7,782 nt of DNA from Dehalococcoidia bacterium (GCA_003153075.1 PMBW01000160.1:5047-12828); one strand, 5' to 3'. Shown: positions 1 through 6,968, numbered from the stretch's first letter. Numbers and translations: made by a program. Notes: generated from the letters alone by a model not told the origin.

Positions 1-567
1 GGCGTTACCATAGCTGATCCCTTTGCTGTAATGCATTCCCCTGATCACGGCGGTCTCTATCAGTTCAAATGCCAGCGCGCCGCTCTGGGAGATCAAGCCC
101 ATCGGTCCGGGAACGTTGGACATACCGGGATTCCAGGACATGCCCCAGGCGGGATGATAAACACCCATGCAATTCGGCCCGATAATGCGGACACCGGCGG
201 CCCGGGCTCTTTTCAGCATTTCCTTTTCCAGTTCAATGGCGTCCTGCCGTCCGGTTTCGGCGAAGCGGGCGGTGAAGAAATGGATACATTTAACGCCCTT
301 CACGGCGCAGTCATCAACCAGATTCAATACCTGGGTGGATGGGATAGAAGAAATCACAAAATCGACATTTCCGGGGATATCACGCACAGATGGGTAGCAC
401 TTTATCCCTCGCACTTCCTGATATTTGGGATGAACCGGATAGATTTGACCTTTGAATCCCAATTTCAACAGGGAAAGGATAAAACGGCCGCCGTCGCCCG
501 TCTCGGACGCGCCGGCAACTGCGATCGATACCGGGTGCAGAATCGCTTCCAAGGGATGTGGTGACAT
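1..567 (-). CDS. NDP-forming acyl-CoA synthetase, CoA-binding (alpha) part, 3'-truncated by window edge
   Basis: Only the first 189 codons are present; the frame is still open at base 1. The protein starts with a Rossmann-type CoA-binding domain (about residues 8-130): SIAVAGAS at 14-21, YPVHPK at 43-48, DIPGNVDF at 63-70, FAETG at 102-106 and GPNCMG at 130-135. A succinyl-CoA-ligase-like domain begins near 153, with ISQSGAL at 159-165 and SYGN at 185-188. These are hallmarks of the ADP/GDP-forming acetyl/acyl-CoA synthetase family, which makes NTP from acyl-CoA, NDP and phosphate or runs in reverse. The acyl substrate, and whether an ATP-grasp domain is fused, cannot be told because the C-terminus is missing. 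The ATG at 567 is preceded by a strong GAGGAGG site. The gene lies 63 bases after the DUF58 stop and has visibly higher GC than the operon, so it may be a separate unit. Family certain; substrate unknown. Confidence 0.93.
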   Translation of the reverse strand, partial: MSPHPLEAILHPVSIAVAGASETGDGGRFILSLLKLGFKGQIYPVHPKYQEVRGIKCYPSVRDIPGNVDFVISSIPSTQVLNLVDDCAVKGVKCIHFFTARFAETGRQDAIELEKEMLKRARAAGVRIIGPNCMGVYHPAWGMSWNPGMSNVPGPMGLISQSGALAFELIETAVIRGMHYSKGISYGNA

Positions 568-574
568 TGCTATT

Positions 575-581
575 CCTCCTC
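575..581 (-). promoter_or_regulatory. Ribosome binding site of the acyl-CoA synthetase gene
   Basis: GAGGAGG on the minus strand lies 7 bases before the ATG at 567. It is the strongest Shine-Dalgarno site in the window and fixes this start. It indicates independent, efficient initiation, unlike the coupled starts of the operon upstream. Confidence 0.8.
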
Positions 582-593
582 AAGTGAGCACAA

Positions 594-622
594 ATAATAG
601 CCGGCATTCCCAAGGGAATTAA
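594..622 (-). promoter_or_regulatory. Weak promoter candidate with dyad, upstream of acyl-CoA synthetase
   Basis: On the minus strand a TATTAT box (599-594) lies 17 bases after a poor -35 match, TTAATT (622-617). It would give a leader of only about 20 bases, ending in the GAGGAGG site. A perfect 6-bp dyad, ATTCCC-TT-GGGAAT (619-606), sits in the spacer and could be an operator. It has no following T-run, so it is not a terminator. The -35 matches only about 3 of 6 consensus bases, so read-through from the upstream operon is an equally good explanation for expression. Confidence 0.25.
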
Positions 623-630
623 AGGCTGAT

Positions 631-2181
631 CTATACAGTGACGACGGCATAGCCTCGTTTTGACATCAGGTAACTATTGGCGGAAACGGCATCCGCGTCG
701 TGGTTTAGCATGGACACTACCACGATAGTAGATTGGCTATTTGCGCGGTCAAGGGCTTGAAAGATCGCCGAAGTGGCCGGACTAACCATAATACGGTCCA
801 TCAGGTTGGCAGATTCAATACTCAACAGTTGGGAGAGTCTTTTCGGCGCTTCCCCTTCGAGAGAGGCGAGGCGCGCGATATTCGCTCTCAACCGGCTGAT
901 TGCGGGTGCATGCAAATACCGCACCGGGTTTTCAAATATAGTTATTTCCTTCGTAATTTCCAGGGATTGCACCACCATTTGCCGCGGCTGCAGTATCGGT
1001 GTAACTAATTTGACGCTATTTTGGTCGTAAGCGGCAATTACTGTGGGAATCTGTTCTCCGGCCAGGGATAACGCGGTAGTAATAATATTATGCGCCAATT
1101 TGTCAGCTTCTTCCGCATCCGCGACAGACATATTCACCAGCATTACTGCAGGTTGTCCGTGGGAATCGATAAATTCTTTGGAAATCATTTTGTTGTATTT
1201 GACGGAATGTTTCCAATCAACATATTTGAGCTCATCACCCGGCTGATAAACCTGACTTCCGTAATATTCGATGCCTCTTCTATAGGCGTATTGCGGTTTA
1301 ACGGGGCTGATAAGGGAAATAAACGGCAACATGCCCGCTTTAGTAGTGGACAGGTACTTCTTTGCCAGCCACCCGGCATATCTGGCGCGGGGGATTACAA
1401 TAAGTTGCACCGGAGACAATTGAAATTGAAACTGGGTTAATCCCCAGCAGTCGGTCACATAAGCCCGCACTTTGACATCAGAGGGTCCGGACAATAAAGG
1501 CCTGAGTGAGAGCTTTAATATTTGAGTATCACGATTCAAGATTAATTCAGGAGTGTGTATTTTTAGCCATTGGTAGGGTGATTCGATAAAAAGCATTCCT
1601 CCGAATTTAGTATTAGAGTGTAGGTTGACCTGGACATCGGCAGTGGTTCCAGCGAGAATACGCAGCTGAGTCTGTTCCGCAATCACGGAATTAGCGGAGA
1701 TTTTGGAGATTGAAACTAATACTAAAACGCCGAGGCAGAGGATTGCGATGATACCGGCCAGAACGAGCGCATAATTACCCAGAAACAGGCCGATGATCAC
1801 ATTTATCAGGGCAATAAACGGCAGGACGATTCCGATCTGAGTCAAACTGCGGGAGTACACGGTTGTTTGCTTCGGAATGTACGCGCTAGATTTTACAAGT
1901 CCGGCGATTAATAGCAGCAACCCCGGCAGCCCAATGGCATTAGACACAATGTTATTAGTCAACGGATTATACAAGATAACAACAGCGAAAAAAGCAAAAT
2001 ATGTGGTGATTATATCGGATAAATTAAAAATCGGCTGCCACTGGAAAAAAAGATAAATGAGCAAAGTAAAAATGGCGGCGACCGACGAAGCCGGTGTAGA
2101 AAGAAAGGCAGCGGCAATTAAGACCGCGCACAGATAAAATTTCAGAGTAAATATGAAGATACGATTACCAAAAATACTCAT
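631..2181 (-). CDS. DUF58 family membrane protein with degenerate vWA-like domain
   Basis: The 516-residue protein has about six hydrophobic segments in its N-terminal third (roughly 9-27, 31-48, 55-72, 84-97, 115-134, 138-157). A beta-rich region (about 165-265) leads into the DUF58 signature at 308-337: YQPGDELKYVDWK, then a KEF segment. This matches the family pattern Y-x-PGD-x-x-R-x-I-D-W-K. DUF58 proteins are commonly encoded beside MoxR ATPases and are thought to be their membrane partners. The vWA-like region after the signature lacks a standard metal site: where DxSxS is expected (350-354) the residues are NMSVA. DUF58 proteins often have only about two N-terminal membrane segments, so six is unusual. 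The ATG at 2181 overlaps the MoxR stop (ATGA) and no strong Shine-Dalgarno is visible, so translation is probably coupled. It is the last gene of the six-gene run. Family assignment is solid; the role is inferred from neighbours. Confidence 0.9.
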   Translation of the reverse strand: MSIFGNRIFIFTLKFYLCAVLIAAAFLSTPASSVAAIFTLLIYLFFQWQPIFNLSDIITTYFAFFAVVILYNPLTNNIVSNAIGLPGLLLLIAGLVKSSAYIPKQTTVYSRSLTQIGIVLPFIALINVIIGLFLGNYALVLAGIIAILCLGVLVLVSISKISANSVIAEQTQLRILAGTTADVQVNLHSNTKFGGMLFIESPYQWLKIHTPELILNRDTQILKLSLRPLLSGPSDVKVRAYVTDCWGLTQFQFQLSPVQLIVIPRARYAGWLAKKYLSTTKAGMLPFISLISPVKPQYAYRRGIEYYGSQVYQPGDELKYVDWKHSVKYNKMISKEFIDSHGQPAVMLVNMSVADAEEADKLAHNIITTALSLAGEQIPTVIAAYDQNSVKLVTPILQPRQMVVQSLEITKEITIFENPVRYLHAPAISRLRANIARLASLEGEAPKRLSQLLSIESANLMDRIMVSPATSAIFQALDRANSQSTIVVVSMLNHDADAVSANSYLMSKRGYAVVTV

Positions 2182-3125
2182 AAATTCAATTTAGGCGCCG
2201 TTATTTTTTCCAATGAGCGTTCAATAATAATCCGGGGTGTAATATTATCCATTTCCGATTCAGGTTTGACCCTGAGACGGTGTTCGATCGCTTTAAACGC
2301 AAGGTTTTTTACGTCATCAGGAATAACAAATTCGCGTCCGTCTATCAAAGCCATCACTCTTGCACATTTGTAAAGAGCGATACTGGCCCTTGTGCTAGGG
2401 CCCCAGGATACGTCAGGGTCTTTCCGGATTAAAGTGGTAATTGCGACAATATACTCGACGATCGAGGGCGCCACATGCACTTTTTTGACGAGGTCCTGTA
2501 AAATTGATATTTCATCGAGGTCGGTGACCGCCTTAATATCCCCCTGGTCGATGACATCGATAGAGCTAACGATCTTCTGTTCTTCTTCAACGGAAACATA
2601 TTGACTATTTGCCATCAACAGGAAACGATCCAGCTGCACATCCGTGAGGACATACGTTCCTTCGGACCCGGCCGGCACCTGGGTTGCGATCACCATAAAG
2701 GGCTTTCTCAGAGGGTACAATTTACCTTCGATCGTGACATGACTCTCCTGCATTGCCTCCAATAGCGCGGATTGAGTCCGGGGTGTTGTGCGATTGAGTT
2801 CATCGGCGAGCACGATGTGTGAGAATATCGGTCCCTGAATGAACCGGGAAGCGCCGTCCGGTGAATAGACAAAAAACCCGGTAACATCAGCCGGCATCAT
2901 ATCCGGTGTGAATTGTATTCTTTTAAAATTACCGCCGATGACTTCGGCGAAGGTCTGCGCCAGTTTCGTTTTGGCCGTTCCCGGCATACCTTCGATCAGC
3001 ACATGTCCGCCGGCGACGATCGCGAGCATCAGCGCAAGTTCAATATCTCCTTTCCCCACGATGACTTTGGAAATTTCCCCACGAATTTTTTCATACAAAT
3101 CTGCGACTTTATGATTTTCTTCCAA
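2178..3125 (-). CDS. MoxR-type AAA+ ATPase
   Basis: This cytosolic ATPase has all main MoxR landmarks; numbering here is for the longer 319-residue form starting at 3137. Walker A is GMPGTAKT (50-57), Walker B is IVLADELNR (108-116, D112/E113), TQSALLEAMQE spans 121-131, QLDRF (168-172) carries R171 as the probable arginine finger, and GPSTRAS (246-252) carries sensor-2 R250. MoxR proteins are AAA+ chaperones that act with vWA or DUF58 partners, here encoded by the next gene. The sensor-1 segment reads ATQVP (151-155) where the family usually has ATQNP, so the polar sensor-1 Asn is replaced by Val. No ATG fits the 5' end. I prefer the TTG at 3125, which has GGAGGG four bases upstream and gives 315 residues. 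A TTG at 3137 (319 residues) is in frame but lacks a good site. Either form overlaps the end of the DUF4350 gene. Family certain, start moderately sure. Confidence 0.93.
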   Translation of the reverse strand: MEENHKVADLYEKIRGEISKVIVGKGDIELALMLAIVAGGHVLIEGMPGTAKTKLAQTFAEVIGGNFKRIQFTPDMMPADVTGFFVYSPDGASRFIQGPIFSHIVLADELNRTTPRTQSALLEAMQESHVTIEGKLYPLRKPFMVIATQVPAGSEGTYVLTDVQLDRFLLMANSQYVSVEEEQKIVSSIDVIDQGDIKAVTDLDEISILQDLVKKVHVAPSIVEYIVAITTLIRKDPDVSWGPSTRASIALYKCARVMALIDGREFVIPDDVKNLAFKAIEHRLRVKPESEMDNITPRIIIERSLEKITAPKLNL

Positions 3126-4011
3126 CTGACCCTCCAATTCTCAACATATAGAATGATGTGAGTAAAAATAATATTAGAATCACCGCTAACACCACATATG
3201 GTTGGGATAACACGCTTTTTATCTGGACAAGTTTAGTCTTGGTAAAATCCATAGGTTTTTTTACCAGGTGTGAAGTGTCTAACAAAATCTGCCCGGTGTT
3301 TACATCCTTTCCGATTAAATTGTTCAGAAACCGGGCGTTGTCTCCCTGCCCCAGCATGCTGTTGATAAGAATACTGGGGTCGGACACCAAAATGATAGAC
3401 CCTTTTCCAATTTGCTGTCTGGCAGCTACCGGCAGCGGGCCCTGCAGTTCTCCTTTGTTTAATAATTCATTTCCATTCTGGTCCAGGAAGCTGCTGGAAG
3501 AAGACCATGCAAGCAAATCCACTTTACCGGTATTTATCAACGCAGTAGCGTGATTTAATACGACTTCTTTGATGTTCTTATTGACGGAAGGGGCAAAATC
3601 GGTAATTTTAGGGAACCACTGGTTTTTGTAACAAAACAAAGGGTCAAGCAAGGGAGCGCCCGAAAAACGGCAATCGACGTTAAGGTATTCCAGAATAGAA
3701 TTCCCGTACCCATAATCGTCCATGATGACCAGTGTGCCGCCGTTGCCCAGGAACGTTTTTAACACCTCAAGATCGCTGCTGTTATATTGTATATACGGTA
3801 TGCATATCAGGATATTATTACTATCGACTTGTGTCAATTCCTGAGAGGTATCAATTGTACCGGCGTTAAGTGCGGTTAAACTGCGGCGCACCCCATTCCA
3901 CAGCGTATTGTATTCCATGAAGTCCTGAATCGAGGGGAAAAATGAAACACACAACAAAGAAACAACGAGAGTAATAACTATTGTGATAATAAAAACGTGC
4001 TGAATTTTCAT
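3109..4011 (-). CDS. DUF4350-type membrane protein
   Basis: The 300-residue protein has an N-terminal membrane anchor (about 5-25), a large outward-facing alpha/beta domain and a C-terminal membrane segment (about 271-290) with a short basic cytosolic tail. The domain shows the DUF4350 pattern: a segment ending in NGGTLVIMDD (90-99) followed by YGYGNSILEYL, and later GKGSIILVSDPSILIN (202-217) followed by DNARFLNNLI (224-233). The layout recalls a class-I glutamine-amidotransferase-like or ABC-accessory fold, but no catalytic Cys-His-Glu set is evident, so it is more likely a binding or scaffold domain (inference). Proteins of this type are often encoded beside MoxR, DUF58 and DUF4129 genes. 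The ATG at 4011 overlaps the preceding stop as ATGA, and the 3' end overlaps the MoxR gene by 17-29 bases. Assignment rests on motif memory, not a search. Confidence 0.8.
   Translation of the reverse strand: MKIQHVFIITIVITLVVSLLCVSFFPSIQDFMEYNTLWNGVRRSLTALNAGTIDTSQELTQVDSNNILICIPYIQYNSSDLEVLKTFLGNGGTLVIMDDYGYGNSILEYLNVDCRFSGAPLLDPLFCYKNQWFPKITDFAPSVNKNIKEVVLNHATALINTGKVDLLAWSSSSSFLDQNGNELLNKGELQGPLPVAARQQIGKGSIILVSDPSILINSMLGQGDNARFLNNLIGKDVNTGQILLDTSHLVKKPMDFTKTKLVQIKSVLSQPYVVLAVILILFLLTSFYMLRIGGSVGRKS
3130..3135 (-). promoter_or_regulatory. Ribosome binding site deciding the MoxR start
   Basis: GGAGGG on the minus strand lies inside the last codons of the DUF4350 gene and four bases before the TTG at 3125. 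The alternative TTG at 3137 has only GAG at a very short spacing. This supports the shorter MoxR form and a coupled, non-ATG start. Confidence 0.5.
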
Positions 4012-5972
4012 TTCTTCAAACTCTCTTGCACACTGCGCGCCAGTTTTTCACCGTTTTTCACATCGGCGTCGGAGACTTTATAAGGGGAGTAGAGCGCTTT
4101 TTCTACTATCCTGGTAAAATCGAGCAGGTATTTACCGGCCGGGCCTGTGACGTTTCCAGTGCCTCTGATATATTCGCGCAGTGTCTGATTTGGTCTGACC
4201 AACATACCGGTTAATTTTTGCACTAATTGCAGCACAATGCGATACCAGTAAAATAACCTGTTGTCATCTGCTTTAACTTCGATTTCAGTGTTGGCCATGA
4301 TATTTAGATTAGCCGCGATCTGTGATGAGGGAGATCGTTTTTCAACAATTGAAGATGTTTCCGGAGATAATTGCCGCTGACGACGTTCTCTGGTTTTCTG
4401 TTTTAAACTTCGAGGTAAGACGACGCTTAAAAATCCAAGAATAAAAAAGAATATTCCGCAATTTACCACATATACGGTCATTATTTTGTACGAATAAGAT
4501 GCCGTGGATTGCGACGGCTCTTCAGGTGTTATTTTTAGAACCAGCGGTTGGGTGCCAAACAATCCAAACCCCCAATTTTGTTTGAAGGCGGCGGTAAATT
4601 TCCCGTCCGAACCGCTGATGACATCAAGTTTATTGCCTGCAAAGGTTGTCGTAATGTGTGCTCCGCCGACCGGGCCAATTTCAGAATCCAATTTACCATT
4701 AATTACAAAACTACCCGGAATTAAGGCGAAAGACGGCATTTTGGTACTGATCACAGGAATTGATTTGGTGACATTGAGCGATGTATCGGTTGATACCGGC
4801 GCATACCTTTCTGAGGCAAGCACGGACACAGTGATTAAATGCTTGCCGGTGCCTGTATCCCGGGGCAGCGTGATATTTTCAATGAAGTTACCGGTAATCT
4901 CAAATTCCCGAACGGTTTCATTATCCAGAGCAATCTCAATTTTCCTTTTTAACGGGACCGGGGATGAACCATATTCAAATTGTCCGCTAATCGCGGTTTC
5001 TTTCCCGGGATAAGCTTTTGCTTCGGTTTTTAATGTCAGCTTTGTAGTGTAAAAATTGATTATTAAATTGGTTGTCGAACTCAGCGCCGAGTTGAAAATT
5101 CCGATATCAGCTGTTTGCGGGTAATAGAGCGCCTGCGATTGCATGATGGAAACATACAGGTAAGGCACCTGCAGTGAGCCTGAATAATGCCCTTGCGCGT
5201 CGGTTTTAAAGCTTTTATATTGCGAGCCGTTAAGTAAAATGGATATCTGACGGTCAGCCAGGGAGTGCCCGTTAGCGCTTAGAGTGCCATCAACGTTGAT
5301 CATGTCCCCGACAAATACCTGCTGCGGTGTAACATTGAGGGTGAGCACAGGTGATTGCAGCGAATTTTTATTGGCGATCGCAGTCTGCTGTTCTGTAAGG
5401 AGATTACGGTACAATTGAAGCGAGTCGTGCAATTTTTGGATTTTACCCACCACATTGGTATAAGAAGTCGTGATCAAGCTGCTAGTCCCGCCTGAGGCAT
5501 TTAGAAATTGACTGATGGTGTTCCGGTTTGCCTGTTCGATGGTGTTGAGGTTTCCTTCAGCCAGTGACAGTGACTGAAAAGCCTGATCAGTAATCGGGGC
5601 TGCTTCTTCATAACGGGATTGCTGCAGCAGTTGTTTGGTATGATTGATGTCAGCATCGAGTTCCAGCATCCGTCCGCAGATTTCCTGAGAAGAACTGACA
5701 AAGGTGTTAATGGTATCGTTTAAAGCCGGGGGAATATTGGCAAAGGGCGTTTTTTGAAAAAAGGCTGCGATTTCAGGCAGGTTTTTTGTTAACACCGAAT
5801 CGAGGGTGCTTGAATAAAATTGAAAGAGGGATGCGCCACTAAAAACCAGTTTCGCAGTATCAGGGTTTTCTTGCGGTTCTAAAGCATATACAGGCAAACC
5901 CGCTAATGCAAGATATGCGAGCGTGCAGATAATCAGAGCGATTTTCAGGAGAACCCTTTTTGCCGGTATCAT
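4008..5972 (-). CDS. Secreted/membrane protein with Ig-like ectodomain and cytosolic DUF4129 domain
   Basis: The 654-residue protein starts with a signal peptide (1-30, ending VYA before LEP). An outside helical region follows (about 35-205, Gln/Asn/Ser-rich with heptad-like stretches). Three diverged beta-sandwich-like units come next (about 209-305, 309-403, 404-483); each opens with a similar strand pattern (VGDMINVDGTL, PGKETAISGQF, PGSFVINGKL), and DAQGHYSGSL and SDGKFTAAF resemble CnaB/Ig-like turns. One membrane segment spans about 496-518, followed by a basic linker. The cytosolic tail (about 570-650) matches DUF4129: WYR near 575, TLREYIRG (597-604), and FTRIVEKALYSPYKVSDADV (619-638). 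DUF4129 is best known as the tail of transglutaminase-like proteins, but none is encoded here. An upstream in-frame extension to 6182 exists, but it would read through the 85-residue gene out of frame. The ATG at 5972 forms ATGA with that gene's stop, has GGAGGT 12 bases upstream, and begins the signal peptide, so I use it. Confidence 0.88.
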   Translation of the reverse strand: MIPAKRVLLKIALIICTLAYLALAGLPVYALEPQENPDTAKLVFSGASLFQFYSSTLDSVLTKNLPEIAAFFQKTPFANIPPALNDTINTFVSSSQEICGRMLELDADINHTKQLLQQSRYEEAAPITDQAFQSLSLAEGNLNTIEQANRNTISQFLNASGGTSSLITTSYTNVVGKIQKLHDSLQLYRNLLTEQQTAIANKNSLQSPVLTLNVTPQQVFVGDMINVDGTLSANGHSLADRQISILLNGSQYKSFKTDAQGHYSGSLQVPYLYVSIMQSQALYYPQTADIGIFNSALSSTTNLIINFYTTKLTLKTEAKAYPGKETAISGQFEYGSSPVPLKRKIEIALDNETVREFEITGNFIENITLPRDTGTGKHLITVSVLASERYAPVSTDTSLNVTKSIPVISTKMPSFALIPGSFVINGKLDSEIGPVGGAHITTTFAGNKLDVISGSDGKFTAAFKQNWGFGLFGTQPLVLKITPEEPSQSTASYSYKIMTVYVVNCGIFFFILGFLSVVLPRSLKQKTRERRQRQLSPETSSIVEKRSPSSQIAANLNIMANTEIEVKADDNRLFYWYRIVLQLVQKLTGMLVRPNQTLREYIRGTGNVTGPAGKYLLDFTRIVEKALYSPYKVSDADVKNGEKLARSVQESLKK

Positions 5973-6226
5973 TTGAGATTCAAGACCTCCATTACTTTCA
6001 GGATGACCACTACCATGAAACCGGCTAAAAATACGATAGATACCACCGAAAGCGCCTTGCGCGTCCGCGGGCTGAGATAAATAAAGAGAACGGTAATGAT
6101 GAGGTAGGCGATAACACTCACAGTAAAATAGACTGCAATATCTGTCTGCTTCGCATAGGCCAGCATAATGTCGATCAGACAAGAGGCCAGAAGCAGAAAC
6201 AATATATACCGGTTATATATTCTCAC
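5969..6226 (-). CDS. Small membrane protein with three predicted transmembrane segments
   Basis: This 85-residue protein is nearly all hydrophobic: segments at about 7-25, 31-51 and 58-78, with a basic loop SPRTRK (52-57) between the second and third, probably cytosolic. I do not recognise the family and see no catalytic motif. It starts with GTG at 6226, supported by GAGGT six bases upstream. The start overlaps the preceding stop (GTGA) and its own stop overlaps the next start (ATGA). Tight coupling on both sides argues that it is a real, co-translated subunit, plausibly a small membrane component of the MoxR/DUF58/DUF4129 assembly (inference). The long frame that crosses it in another register encodes Cys- and Arg-rich, unstructured-looking sequence and is not expected to be real. 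Confidence 0.75.
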   Translation of the reverse strand: MRIYNRYILFLLLASCLIDIMLAYAKQTDIAVYFTVSVIAYLIITVLFIYLSPRTRKALSVVSIVFLAGFMVVVILKVMEVLNLK

Positions 6227-6960
6227 CCTAATACCTCGAGGCGGATGTGAGTTTTACCTTTTTCGCTGGTTTCTTCCAGGATCCTCACCGGTTTCCCGAT
6301 ACCTTCACTGGCGAGGGAGGCGGCGATAGAGGCGATGGGACTGCCCATGCAGCGGTAGTACCAGACATTTTCAAAATGCAATTTAGGTCCGGTTACTATG
6401 ATATCAAGTTTGTTTTCGCTCATGAGAACCTCTACAGAACTGGCCAGATCCAGAAGTCCGGTCAGGACATAAGTGATAGCTTGCTCAATTTCCGACGCAG
6501 ACGGTCCCGGTTTAATTTCTGCTTTATCGAGACCGGTACCGCCGGGCGCCGTCACGGCGATTGCCATATCACCCGGATCGTCACCGTAGCGGACGATCAT
6601 TCTACGCGGTATTTTTCCCTTAATCCGCCGGATATCTATCTCTCCATCTAAAGGAATCAAGGCCTGGGCGTTGCCATCTCTCATTGATGAAGGCAGGTAG
6701 ACAGCCTTGTGGTTTAACCCCAGTTCTTCCAATAATGCGGCAATATTTTCCATGCCCGTTTCCAGGATTAACTGGCTGGCTTCCGGAGAAATCTGAGGCC
6801 GGGATGAGGCTAAGGCGATACTGGTAAAACCGACCATAATCGATGAGAGGGCAATAGCAGTTAGAGGAATCGAACTGATAATAAAATAGGCCAGAGGAGC
6901 GAAAATAGCGCCGGCGACGGTGAGGCCTATTCCTAAAAGACGATAAGGGTTATTTTTCAT
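6223..6960 (-). CDS. Unrecognised protein: two membrane segments plus cytosolic alpha/beta domain
   Basis: The 245-residue protein has two closely spaced membrane helices (about 8-28 and 33-52) and a soluble domain (about 60-245) that should face the cytosol. The soluble part shows alternating strands and helices: a helix at 57-81, KAVYLP (85-90), ALIPLDGEIDI (100-110), RRMIVRYGDDPGD (119-131), an acidic helix near 156-175, DIIVTG (186-191), and a C-terminal CMGSPIASIAASLASEGIG-type helix followed by KPVRILEE and a final strand. I cannot name the family. The last 45 residues loosely recall the end of V4R-like domains, but the Cys residues those use are absent, so I do not claim it. It is the promoter-proximal gene of the six-gene operon. 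The ATG at 6960 has GGAG eight bases upstream. Its 3' end overlaps the next start as GTGA. A regulatory or adaptor role in the membrane complex is only a guess. Confidence 0.82.
   Translation of the reverse strand: MKNNPYRLLGIGLTVAGAIFAPLAYFIISSIPLTAIALSSIMVGFTSIALASSRPQISPEASQLILETGMENIAALLEELGLNHKAVYLPSSMRDGNAQALIPLDGEIDIRRIKGKIPRRMIVRYGDDPGDMAIAVTAPGGTGLDKAEIKPGPSASEIEQAITYVLTGLLDLASSVEVLMSENKLDIIVTGPKLHFENVWYYRCMGSPIASIAASLASEGIGKPVRILEETSEKGKTHIRLEVLG
6233..6237 (-). promoter_or_regulatory. Ribosome binding site supporting the GTG start of the small membrane protein
   Basis: GAGGT on the minus strand lies six bases before the GTG at 6226, inside the last codons of the preceding gene. 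It is the main reason for accepting this non-ATG start. Confidence 0.55.
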
Positions 6961-6968
6961 GCGGTCAG

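Noticed and set aside
31..564. Plus-strand frame of 177 codons
   Set aside because: It lies antisense to the acyl-CoA synthetase gene, has no family motif, and its His/Gly/Gln-rich product is typical of a shadow frame.
380..613. Minus-strand frame of 77 codons overlapping the acyl-CoA synthetase start
   Set aside because: It shares the region in a different register; the CoA-binding frame has clear motifs and a strong ribosome site.
606..619. Intrinsic terminator after the DUF58 gene
   Set aside because: The dyad has only a 6-bp stem, a 2-base loop and no T-run.
4504..5013. Plus-strand frame of 169 codons
   Set aside because: It is antisense to the beta-sandwich region of the DUF4129 protein, with no ribosome site or recognisable domain.
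5973..6182. N-terminal extension of the DUF4129 protein by 70 residues
   Set aside because: The added residues are Cys/Arg/His-rich with no structure, would bury the signal peptide, and would read across the small membrane protein gene; the ATG at 5972 makes an ATGA junction.
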